NCBI GenBank assembly: GCA_964558465.1
Contig: CAZLEF010000008.1
Span: forward strand, 1 to 64,000
Direction of reading: 5' to 3'
Origin: JACJYC01 sp964558465
GTDB taxonomy: Bacteria > Bacteroidota > Bacteroidia > Chitinophagales > Saprospiraceae
DNA length: 64,000 nucleotides
Shown in pieces: positions 15,899 to 24,323 of the stretch. A program made the position numbers and the translations under genes. Positions within the stretch are counted from its first letter, which is position 1. Each line of letters begins with the position of its first letter. The notes beneath the pieces were generated by a model that was given only the letters and a program-made list of their open reading frames with translations, did not search any database and was not told the origin of the DNA.

Positions 15899-18189
15899 GC
15901 GCAAACAACCAACCATTATGCATTCCGGGGCAAGGCGAAAAACCCGATCTCATCCTGCGGCAGATTCGTGCGATGAAAGCAGAGGATGTCGACTGGAAAG
16001 CGGGCAAGGCCTGGAGTCTGGTCTATCACATCGATGAAACCCATGACCAATTGCTGAAAGCCGCAAACAGCGAGCTGTTCAGCGCCAATTATATCAATCC
16101 GCTGGCTTTCAAGAGTGTGCACAGGATGGAGCGGGAAGTGGTGCAAATGACCGCACACCTGCTGCATGGCGACGGAGATGCCGTCGGTGTAATGTCATCC
16201 GGCGGTACGGAAAGCATTTTGCTGGCCATGTTCAGTTACAGAGAGCGGGCAAAACAGCTTCGTCCGCAAATTACTAAGCCTGAAGTCGTGGCGCCGGCCA
16301 CCATACACCCCGCTTTTGACAAGGCGGCCGTCTTGTTTGGTTTAAAAATACGAAAAGCGCCGGTGGATGAGAACAGGCGCGCCGTACCAGCAGCGATAGA
16401 AGCCCTGATCAATGAAAACACCATCGCCCTTGCGGCTTCGGCCCCGGGATATCCCAACGGTGTTCTGGATCCGATTGAAGCCATTGCCGGTATCGCCGTC
16501 CGCCATCGTCTCCCCTTTCACGTCGACGCCTGTCTGGGCGGTTTCATGCTGCCCTGGGTTGAAAAGCTGGGCTACGATATACCGCCGTGGGATTTCAGGG
16601 CAGCCGGCGTGACCTCCATTTCCGCGGACATGCATAAATTCGGCTTCGGGGCTAAAGGCGCCTCTGTATTGGTTTACCGGAGCATGGATTATCTGCGACA
16701 CCAGTTTGTGGTCACCACAGACTACCCCGGGGGCATATACATATCCCCTACCCTGTTGGGAACCCGGGGCGGCGGCCCGATCGCGGCGGCATGGGCAGGC
16801 ATGAAACACCTGGGCGAAAAGGGATACCTGGCCCTGGCCAAAAAACTGATGGACGGTGCAGAGCGGTTGCGCGCCGGGCTTTCGACCATTCCCGGCATTG
16901 TCATCGTGGGTGAATCATGCATGAACCTCCTGTCCTACACCACAAAAGGCAACCAGCCCGATATTTTTGTCATTGCCGACCAGTTGGAAGACAAGGGATG
17001 GATGGTGGACCGCCAGCAGTTTCCGGACTGCATCCACGTCACCGTGCTGCCGACCAACGTGGAGGTGATCGACCAATACCTCGACGACGTGAAAGAAGCG
17101 GTCGTCTATGCCATAGAGCACCCCGGCGCCGCCGCCAAAGGCAACGCTGCTATTTATGGACTGATGGCCAGAATCCCGTTCCGGGGAATGGTCGAAAAAT
17201 CCGTAAAAAAGATCATGGAAGACCTGTATGGCGGCGGCGGAACGGGTGAAGGCGATCCAGAAAAAAACGTAACGGCGGCCCCGGTCTGGATGGGAATGAT
17301 GAACCGGTTGCTGGCCACCTGGGGGAGGTGGAAGCAGAGGTTCAAAAAAACAACATTACACGGAATGCTGCTGGCATGCTGTGTCCTGTTCCTTACCGCG
17401 CAGCTTTGGTCGCAGCCCTATGTGGACCCCATCCAGGTGCGATATACGTATGCATTCGAAAAAACCAAGCCTGTGGCCACCCCTTTCACCCATTTCTGGG
17501 CCGGCAGCGATTTACCCATACAGTTGAAAGAAAGCAGCTATCTGCTCCTCAGCCCGTACTACGAACAATGGAACCTGGATTCGGCAGATGAAGAGGTCGT
17601 CTACCCCACCGTGCATAGCCTGGCGTTACCGGTTGGCCTGATCCTGCCGCTTCAATCCTCGAAATGGTCGCTCACCGTCCTGCCCATTACGCGCTGGAGC
17701 GGAGAAAAGCTATTGGATGCCAACACATTCCAATATGGCGCCGTCACATTTGCCACTCTGGCGCGGAAGCCGCAACAGAAGTTCCGTTTTGGCATATATG
17801 TCAATAAAGAATTCTTTGGATGGTATATCATGCCGCTGCTGGGTACTGACTGGCGCATAGATGAGAAAAATTATCTCTTCGGCATATTGCCCGGCCGGCT
17901 CACCTACGAGCGCCGGTGGAGCCAAAAATGGTATGGAGGGGCCACTTTCCGCGGACTCACCAGCAGCCACCGGCTTTCCAACGGGCAGTATATCCGGCTG
18001 GATGACAACCAGTTGTCCGTTTACCTGGATTATTACCCGGCAAAACACGTTTGCATCACCCTGGAACCCGGTTTTGGCCTGCTTCGGAAAATCCGTACCG
18101 GGATCGACAACCGGGACTACCTCACTGAGGTTAACTGGGGAGACGGGCCGTTCATTAAATTGAGTGTTTCTTACCGGGTGCGGTTGTAG
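15895..18189 (+). CDS. S1P-lyase-like PLP enzyme read through into an outer-membrane barrel domain (fusion or frameshift)
   Basis: Residues 1 to about 456 are a group II PLP decarboxylase of the sphingosine-1-phosphate-lyase-like branch: SSGGTES (101-107), HVDACLGGF with D211, and ADMHKFGFG with the PLP lysine K248. From about 484 the same frame has a signal-peptide-like segment (MLLACCVLFLTAQLWSQ, from 491), then roughly 260 residues of alternating strands ending VSYRVRL, like the DUF6268-type outer-membrane proteins. A cytosolic enzyme fused to an exported barrel is implausible as one chain. A7 at 17261-17267 is the likely cause: with six As the lyase frame would stop at TAA 17270-17272. 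The barrel gene could then start at ATG 17299 or 17365. Start of the lyase is firm (ATGA overlap with the transporter). Confidence 0.75.
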   Translation: MSANNQPLCIPGQGEKPDLILRQIRAMKAEDVDWKAGKAWSLVYHIDETHDQLLKAANSELFSANYINPLAFKSVHRMEREVVQMTAHLLHGDGDAVGVMSSGGTESILLAMFSYRERAKQLRPQITKPEVVAPATIHPAFDKAAVLFGLKIRKAPVDENRRAVPAAIEALINENTIALAASAPGYPNGVLDPIEAIAGIAVRHRLPFHVDACLGGFMLPWVEKLGYDIPPWDFRAAGVTSISADMHKFGFGAKGASVLVYRSMDYLRHQFVVTTDYPGGIYISPTLLGTRGGGPIAAAWAGMKHLGEKGYLALAKKLMDGAERLRAGLSTIPGIVIVGESCMNLLSYTTKGNQPDIFVIADQLEDKGWMVDRQQFPDCIHVTVLPTNVEVIDQYLDDVKEAVVYAIEHPGAAAKGNAAIYGLMARIPFRGMVEKSVKKIMEDLYGGGGTGEGDPEKNVTAAPVWMGMMNRLLATWGRWKQRFKKTTLHGMLLACCVLFLTAQLWSQPYVDPIQVRYTYAFEKTKPVATPFTHFWAGSDLPIQLKESSYLLLSPYYEQWNLDSADEEVVYPTVHSLALPVGLILPLQSSKWSLTVLPITRWSGEKLLDANTFQYGAVTFATLARKPQQKFRFGIYVNKEFFGWYIMPLLGTDWRIDEKNYLFGILPGRLTYERRWSQKWYGGATFRGLTSSHRLSNGQYIRLDDNQLSVYLDYYPAKHVCITLEPGFGLLRKIRTGIDNRDYLTEVNWGDGPFIKLSVSYRVRL

Positions 18190-18307
18190 GGGTTGTTTCG
18201 TGTTGGTTGCAAATAAAGGGTTGGTACCCCCAGCCGGCATCCACCACAAATAAATGCTGGCTTGCCGGCAGGGAGTATTCGGTTATTCTGTTCGATCCGG
18301 GCCTGGC

Positions 18308-18627
18308 TTAATGAACCACGATATTGCCATCGGCTTCATCAAAGCCAAGGATTGCAGTTAAAAACTGTATGCCGGGAGAGTTGCAAGGACAGTTGATGCA
18401 GGTATACCGCGCCCATTGGTCATTGGGCTGCGCATTGCCAGGGTTCCCAGGTCTTTTACCGTCATGGTCAGGCGCCCTCCAGCGGATCCTCCGGGTTGTG
18501 TCTTGGTAATCACAAATTCAAATGTGGTCTCATTACCGACCTGATTGATACAAACGATATCGCCCCATGTTTTTGAATTGTCGGGATGTTTCCAGAATAC
18601 ATTGCCGCTAATGATTAACTCTTCCAA
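18308..18627 (-). pseudogene. Small hypothetical gene, apparently frameshifted
   Basis: From ATG at 18627 a frame encodes MEELIISGNVFWKHPDNSK... through TTFEFVITKTQPGG and RLTMTVK, well-formed beta-strand-like sequence. As read, it then ends at 18358 with a less convincing tail. Shifting by one base near the AAAA run around 18458-18461 gives a more protein-like continuation (PGNPGNAQPNDQWARY, TCINCPCNSPG, ending ILGFDEADGNIVVH) with its stop at 18308-18310. I read it as one gene of about 106 residues broken by a one-base indel. Function unknown. It lies just downstream of the TonB-domain gene. Confidence 0.4.
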
Positions 18628-18645
18628 TTACTTTTTCATTCTTCA

Positions 18646-19140
18646 TTACCGGAGGCTGAAAGCGACCTCCAATATGGCTTTTCCTTTCACGGGGATGCCG
18701 TAGTTCATAGCCGGGGTCCAGTCGGGCATCTTGCGCACCATATCCAGTACCGCTGCATCGAGGTCTTTGCCGGGTGATTTCAGCACACTGGCCTCCAGCA
18801 CTTTGCCTTCCGGCGAAATGACGACGAGTACCTTCACGGCGCCTTCGGTACAGTTTATTCTGGCTTGATCCGTATAGGTCAGGTGTTTTGCCACGTAGGC
18901 ATCCAGATCGTCGAAGCGGGCGTTTTGTTGTCCGGCGGAGAGTTCGAAACGGTAGATTGGGCGATCGCTGATTTTATTTTCAATGGGTAAATCGTCGCCG
19001 GGATTGGCCAACCGGTCGTTCTGGAGTGCGCCGGCGGATGCGAGGATGCTTGGAGTATCTTGCGCGCTCAACGAATTGAACGGAAACAGGGCAACCAAAA
19101 GAGCGAAAGCGGAGAGTGAAGAAACGATCAGATTTTTCAT
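18646..19140 (-). CDS. Small secreted protein with TonB C-terminal domain
   Basis: 164 residues. Signal peptide to about 26 (FALLVALFPFNSLSAQD), then a linker, and from about 80 a TonB-type C-terminal domain: INCTEGAVKVLVVISPEGKVLEASVLKSPGKDLDAAVLDMVRKMPDWTPA, with the conserved VxxxGxVxxAxVxxS and MPxWxPA motifs. There is no N-terminal membrane anchor, so it is probably periplasmic or released rather than a classical TonB energizer. Such proteins are common in Bacteroidota next to receptors and peptidases. Confidence 0.8.
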   Translation of the reverse strand: MKNLIVSSLSAFALLVALFPFNSLSAQDTPSILASAGALQNDRLANPGDDLPIENKISDRPIYRFELSAGQQNARFDDLDAYVAKHLTYTDQARINCTEGAVKVLVVISPEGKVLEASVLKSPGKDLDAAVLDMVRKMPDWTPAMNYGIPVKGKAILEVAFSLR

Positions 19141-19336
19141 GATAAATTGTTTTTAAGCGAAGAATTTGTGTCCCGTGCCGGTTCGTAAAACCGATGGTGC
19201 AAAGATGTGGACGGCCCGGCCGGAATACGTTTCAAATCGGGTTCAGGCATTTTAAAAACGGTAGCAAAGGGCAAAAAAAGTTTTCAAATCTGTTGCGCAG
19301 ATTCATTTATTTAAATCACATCGTTTTGATAATCAG

Positions 19337-22300
19337 CTATTTATTGGTTGCACTCGGCGGTTCGCCAAAAAACTCCTGGTAAGAATTTGAAAAATGGGAG
19401 AGGTACTTATATCCGACTTTCCAAGCCACCTCGGAAACGTTGAGGTCGGTGCTTTCGAGCAGCCTGCGGGCTTCGTTCAGACGATGATTGCGGATGAAAT
19501 CGGAGGGCGATACATCGATCAGCGCTTTCATTTTTCGGAACAGTTGCGAGCGACTCATGCCGATTTTCAGGCAAAGCCGGGGCAGCCCGAAATCCTCGTC
19601 GCTGAAATGCACTTCCACTATTTGCCTCACTTTTTGAATAAAGGCATCTTCCAATTCGAACACTGCTGGATGCCCGGGCTGCGGACTTCCGGGTTCAGAC
19701 GCCCCTCCGGCATACCGCTCCCTGAGCCGCCGCCGGATCTCCGCCAGATTTTCCAGTTGCACCAGCAGTTCTTCTTTGTCAAAAGGTTTTGCCAGATAGG
19801 CATCCGCCCCTCTGCGCAGGCCGGCAATCCTTGATGCGGCATCGACTTTAGCCGTAAGCAAAATGATGGGAATATGGCTCGTGCGTTCGTCGTTTTTCAG
19901 CGTATCGCAAACCTCGAAGCCATCCTTTTCCGGCATCATCACATCGCTGATGATGAGGTCGGGGATGGTTTCCAGGGCTTTTTCGATGCCGATTTTGCCG
20001 TTGTAGGCCACGTCGAGCCGGTAAAGTTCTTCCAGGCAGGTCCGGAGGTAAATGACCACGTCGGGGTTGTCTTCGATGATAAGGAGCTTTTTCCCGTCGG
20101 AATCCAGAGCAGGGTCGCCGGTAATTCCCGGTTCGGGCGATGGAACGAGCGGTTCCGGGACTTCGGGCGGCAGAACAAAGGTTTCCACCACCTCTTCTTC
20201 CCGGGCAAGGGCTGCAGGAAGGTTGACCGTGAAAGTCGTTCCTTTCCCCGGTTTACTCTCCACCGAAATCATCCCACCCATCAGCTTTACCAGTTCCAGG
20301 GTGTGGGCCAGCCCAATGCCGGTACCCTCATTCTGACGGGTAGGTGAACTGTCAACCTGGTAAAAGCGGTCAAAGACATGGGGCAGGTCTTTTTCGGGGA
20401 TGCCGATGCCGGTGTCAGAAACGGAAATGACGATTGACGGTGGACGGTGGACGGTGGACGGTGTATCCCCTATTGGCCGTTCACCGTCCACGGATAACCG
20501 AACTTTTACCTCCCCGCCCGACGGCGTGAACTTCAGCGCATTGGAAATCAGGTTGGTCATTACCTGCTTGATTTGTTCGGGGTCGAAGTCAACTTCCAGG
20601 CTTTCCAGTGTGGTGAGAAAGCGGAGCGACAGGTTTTTGCTGTTGGCAAAAGTCTGGAACGACTCGGTTACATACCGCAGGTAGGGCACGATATCGCCAT
20701 GTTCGGGTTTCAGCCTGAAGGATTTGTTTTCGAGTTTCGACAGGTCGAGCAGTTGGTTGATGAGGTTGAGCAGGTTTTTCCCGTTGGTTTCTATGAGCCG
20801 GGTTCCCTGGCTGAGGTATTTCCCCGGATCGTTTTTAATTTGGTCGTTCATGCCCAGAATGACGGTCAGGGGTGTGCGGAATTCATGGGTCAGGTTGGTA
20901 TAAAGGCGGGTTTTGAAACTGTCCAGTTCTTTCAGTTTATCGGCTTCCAGCTTTTCCAGTGCCAGGTCGGTTTTTAAAGTCTGCCGGTTGATTTCGGATT
21001 TCCGGATAAAATACAAAAGGCCGCCAAATACTGCGGCATAGATCAGGTAAGCCCACCAGGCAGCCCACCAGGGGGGGTGAACCACTACCCGGACGGCCAG
21101 TTCATTCTGGCGCCACATGCCGTGGCTGTCCCGTGCTTTTACCCGGAACACATATTTACCGGGGGGCAGGCTGCTGAAGCGGGTGAAGTTGAATTTTGAG
21201 GGTGTGGACCAGGCGTTTTCATAGCCCTCCATTTGGTAGCTATAGGCCACTTCCAGCGGATTGTGGAAATCGGTAAACGCAAACTCGAACGTAAAGGACC
21301 GCTGCCAGTGATAAAGGTGAATTTCCGGCGCGACGGCAAAATCGTATATCCTGATAACGGTATCCTGCCTTTCATCCGTGAACTCAAAGGAACTGAGGAC
21401 GACCTTCGCCGCTTCATTCCCCCTGCGCAGGTTGTTCATAAGTTGATCCGGGTAAAAGGCATTGATCCCCCGGAGGCCGCCGAAATACATGCGCCCGTCG
21501 CCGGCTTTAAAATAGGACCTCCGGTTGAACTCATTGTGCGTCAACCCGTCTTCTTCGAAGAAATTGACAAACGACTCGCCGGCAATATGAAACCGGGACA
21601 GCCCGTGGTTGGTGCTGAGCCAGAGGCAGGAGTCGCCCTCGGCCAGCATACCGCAGATAAAATTATTTGGCAACCCATCTTTGGTCGTGTAAAGTCGGGC
21701 AGGCGTTTGTCCCGATTCCACACCGGGGTTAAAACGGACCAGTCCAATATCCGTTGCAAGCCAGATCATGCCGTCCCGGTCTTCCTCAATAGCGAGGATA
21801 CGGTTGACCGGCAATCCCCAGTCGGTCGGGTCAAACCAGGTTTGTTTTTTATCCGGGGGGGCGTATTGGAGCAAGCGGCCTTTGTGGCTGATCCATAGAT
21901 TTCTGCTGCTTTGCCCTGCATGGATAGCCTCGGTCATATAAGCTCCTTTGTAGGGCAGTTCGAGTACCTTCGTCCATTGCAATTGACCATTTCGGTTGTC
22001 CAGGTAAAAAAGTTCATGCTCGTAAACCCACCACAGGCGGCCATCTTTCCACAGGGCGAACAGGCCCTCTTCTGATGACATGGCTTTCGACCCCTGTATG
22101 TTGCCTATCCTGCCGGATTGTGCGTCCATCAATTGGCCGTTGTTCAACCAAAGGCCGTTGTCATCAGCGAACAGGCCGGAGGGCAGGGGCATTGGAACGG
22201 TTTTCGGAGAAAAAACGGCCGATGGGTTTTCCCGTTTCGGGTCGAACCGGGCGATGCCATGATAAAAGCTCGCAAAGATGTTGCCCTGCCGGTCTTCGGC

Positions 22301-23425
22301 AAAGCCCCGGATGCTGCAATCGCCGCCGCACAACTCGGCTGATTGGGAAAAGAACTGCCTGAATGCGGCTTCCTGAAGCGTCACTTTCAACAGTCCCAAC
22401 CTGGTCATGACCCATACCGTTCCGGTTTTGTCAATGAACGGGTAGATGATTTGGTTTACGTTGGGAATTAAAGACTTCAGGTTGGGGGTAAAATCGTACA
22501 GCGTGTCCTGCAGGGCATTGTAAAAATACAGGCGGCGATCAGCGTCAGTGCCTGTGAGCCATAAGCTGCCGTCTTTTGCCGGCAAAATTGCTCCGGCTTC
22601 TATGCTTGTTTTTTTGAGAATACGGTTGACCGGGTGAGGCGCCGGTGTTTCTGAAAAATCGCGTACCGTGTGAATCCTGTATTTTAATCCATCGTAGAGA
22701 TTTTCACTCGTTAAAATGGTGATCAGACCATTTTTATCCGGATAAATATAGCGGATATAACCATCCGGGGGCAGGGTAGGCAATTGAATTTCGGACTTGT
22801 TCCCGGACTCCAAGTCGTATATTTCGATCGTGTTTCTTGCAGTGGTTGTTAATCCGGTTTCATAAAAACTGGAAGAGACCAATAGTTCATTGTCCGGACC
22901 GATTACAAAATATTTTCCCCGGGCAGGAAAAAGATTGGTAATATTCAGAGTTTCAAAACGCCGGTTGTGAAAGCGCCAAAGACTGACCGTGTCCTCATTC
23001 TCTGAGTAAACCAGCAGTGCAGGGTCGCCGTTTTTGAAATTATTGATGGCCCCAAGCTGTTTTTTTTCACCCTTTTCAAAAGGCCCGGGAAATGACTCCC
23101 AAACACCTGTTTCGGGATTCATCAAAATCCCGTGCGTTTTTGAAAACAGGAACAGCAGAGAGTCCTCATACAGGAATGGCCCTTCCAGTCCGGCATTGCT
23201 GCCCGGCAATTCTTTGGGCAGTGTGTACAACACGAAACTGCGCCCGTCGAAGCGGTGAAGTTTATAGTCGTTGAGTATCCATAAAAATCCCTGCCGGTCC
23301 TGCGCCGCGCCATGGGTGAGGTTGCCGGAAAGGCCTTCGGCGGTGGTGTAGAATTCAAAATTAGCCTTTTGCGCATGAACACAAACGGGGAGCATAATTA
23401 ACAGGGCGAGGAATACTGCGATCAT
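19337..23425 (-). CDS. Hybrid two-component system regulator (HTCS)
   Basis: A 1362-residue one-protein signalling system: signal peptide (MIAVFLALLIMLPVCVHAQ), a periplasmic double-propeller sensor of regulator-propeller repeats (about 30-720), a Y_Y_Y domain (about 725-785), one membrane helix (about 785-805), HisKA with H847 (THEFRTPL), an ATPase domain (NLISNALKF, DTGIGIP, GTGIGL; about 910-1080), a receiver with D1161 (IISDVMMPE), and a C-terminal AraC-type HTH (about 1270-1362). HTCS proteins usually sense glycan fragments and switch on polysaccharide loci, but no SusCD locus is adjacent. An in-frame (CCGTCCA)n repeat at 20436-20463 encodes STVHRPP-type repeats inside the ATPase domain, near residue 990. 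Confidence 0.9.
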   Translation of the reverse strand: MIAVFLALLIMLPVCVHAQKANFEFYTTAEGLSGNLTHGAAQDRQGFLWILNDYKLHRFDGRSFVLYTLPKELPGSNAGLEGPFLYEDSLLFLFSKTHGILMNPETGVWESFPGPFEKGEKKQLGAINNFKNGDPALLVYSENEDTVSLWRFHNRRFETLNITNLFPARGKYFVIGPDNELLVSSSFYETGLTTTARNTIEIYDLESGNKSEIQLPTLPPDGYIRYIYPDKNGLITILTSENLYDGLKYRIHTVRDFSETPAPHPVNRILKKTSIEAGAILPAKDGSLWLTGTDADRRLYFYNALQDTLYDFTPNLKSLIPNVNQIIYPFIDKTGTVWVMTRLGLLKVTLQEAAFRQFFSQSAELCGGDCSIRGFAEDRQGNIFASFYHGIARFDPKRENPSAVFSPKTVPMPLPSGLFADDNGLWLNNGQLMDAQSGRIGNIQGSKAMSSEEGLFALWKDGRLWWVYEHELFYLDNRNGQLQWTKVLELPYKGAYMTEAIHAGQSSRNLWISHKGRLLQYAPPDKKQTWFDPTDWGLPVNRILAIEEDRDGMIWLATDIGLVRFNPGVESGQTPARLYTTKDGLPNNFICGMLAEGDSCLWLSTNHGLSRFHIAGESFVNFFEEDGLTHNEFNRRSYFKAGDGRMYFGGLRGINAFYPDQLMNNLRRGNEAAKVVLSSFEFTDERQDTVIRIYDFAVAPEIHLYHWQRSFTFEFAFTDFHNPLEVAYSYQMEGYENAWSTPSKFNFTRFSSLPPGKYVFRVKARDSHGMWRQNELAVRVVVHPPWWAAWWAYLIYAAVFGGLLYFIRKSEINRQTLKTDLALEKLEADKLKELDSFKTRLYTNLTHEFRTPLTVILGMNDQIKNDPGKYLSQGTRLIETNGKNLLNLINQLLDLSKLENKSFRLKPEHGDIVPYLRYVTESFQTFANSKNLSLRFLTTLESLEVDFDPEQIKQVMTNLISNALKFTPSGGEVKVRLSVDGERPIGDTPSTVHRPPSIVISVSDTGIGIPEKDLPHVFDRFYQVDSSPTRQNEGTGIGLAHTLELVKLMGGMISVESKPGKGTTFTVNLPAALAREEEVVETFVLPPEVPEPLVPSPEPGITGDPALDSDGKKLLIIEDNPDVVIYLRTCLEELYRLDVAYNGKIGIEKALETIPDLIISDVMMPEKDGFEVCDTLKNDERTSHIPIILLTAKVDAASRIAGLRRGADAYLAKPFDKEELLVQLENLAEIRRRLRERYAGGASEPGSPQPGHPAVFELEDAFIQKVRQIVEVHFSDEDFGLPRLCLKIGMSRSQLFRKMKALIDVSPSDFIRNHRLNEARRLLESTDLNVSEVAWKVGYKYLSHFSNSYQEFFGEPPSATNK
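20436..20463. repeat. 7-bp repeat tract inside the HTCS coding region
   Basis: Four perfect copies of GACGGTG (plus strand) sit in the HTCS reading frame, between two strands of the ATPase domain. Three units make 21 nt, encoding a seven-residue peptide repeat; changing the copy number by one would shift the frame. It is the same unit as the intergenic array at 1351-1413. Confidence 0.9.
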
Positions 23426-23536
23426 TGCTGCTGAGCTATCCTGCGCTTAAGTCGGCGCCTTTCATGGTAAAAGTAACAAGAATCTTTCAGATCTTCGTAC
23501 AGCCCGATCTTTTGACACAACCCCATATTCCAAAAT

Positions 23537-24088
23537 CTACTCTGCAGCCATCTCTCCAAAAAAACCAACCAAATGCCCAATATGCTCCTCGATGGACACT
23601 CCCAGGTGTTCGCACCCGAGGTAGATCGTGCTGCGGTCGATCTTGGCGGCAAAGGCTTTTTCCTTAAGCCGGTTTTTGATCGACTTCACCTGCATTTGTC
23701 CATAGGGAATAGGATTCACCTTCCGGTAGGCAAAAAAGATGCCGCTGATCTCATCGCAGGCCAGCAGGGCGGCGGCCAAGCGGGTTTGGGGCAGGGTCCT
23801 GAAACCGTGGTAACCGTAGGCGTGGGCTTCCACCGCATGGATGAAATCTTCGGGATATCCCCATTCGCGAAACCATTGCAGGGACACGCCGGGGTGCTCC
23901 TCCGGGTATTCTTCAAAATCCAGATCGTGCAGGTAACCTGCCAGGTACCACAGCTCAGGGTCTTCGCCAAAATGCCGGGCGTAACCCTCCATCGCTGTAG
24001 CCACCATTTGGGCGTGATACCGCTGATAGGGATCTTTGACGTGTTGTTCGAGCAGTTGCCGGGCGGCGGCCCGGGTGGGTAAGGCCAT
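23537..24088 (-). CDS. HD-domain phosphohydrolase-like protein
   Basis: 183 residues. HD metal ligands are H25 (RYHAQM), H54-D55 (AGYLHDLDF) and a distal Asp in ACDEISG, with a further His at H65 and in VEAHAYGYH. HD proteins hydrolyse phosphomonoesters or nucleotides, and this compact single-domain type lacks the extra domains of Ppx or SpoT. The start ATG at 24088 fits (MALPTRAAARQLLEQHVKDP). It stands alone behind the HTCS gene in the same direction, separated by about 110 bp. Substrate unknown. Confidence 0.8.
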   Translation of the reverse strand: MALPTRAAARQLLEQHVKDPYQRYHAQMVATAMEGYARHFGEDPELWYLAGYLHDLDFEEYPEEHPGVSLQWFREWGYPEDFIHAVEAHAYGYHGFRTLPQTRLAAALLACDEISGIFFAYRKVNPIPYGQMQVKSIKNRLKEKAFAAKIDRSTIYLGCEHLGVSIEEHIGHLVGFFGEMAAE

Positions 24089-24323
24089 GATCTTGTCGGT
24101 TTGGGTCGAAAGTTAGGTAAATTTTGGTAACATGAGGATGAGGTTCGTTATTCCAAACTGAAAATCAATTTTTTAAATGTAAAATGTAAAATGCAAAATT
24201 TAAAATTTAAAAAGTAGCTGCCGTTGATAACTGATCCCTTACCGACATTGCTTGTCAGGGATATGGCTGTTCCATTAATTTTTATAGCTTTGGCGGAACC
24301 TGAGTATCCTAAATCAAATCCAC
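24089..24323. other. Divergent gap with AT-rich AAATGTA-type repeats
   Basis: Between the HD protein and the GH172-like gene. The stretch 24170-24216 is AT-rich, with short AAATGTAAAATG-type repeats. No gene seen. Confidence 0.5.

Noticed and set aside
23422..23652. 76-residue minus-strand frame between HTCS and HD genes
   Set aside because: It overlaps the HD gene's end in another frame and has no protein-like pattern.
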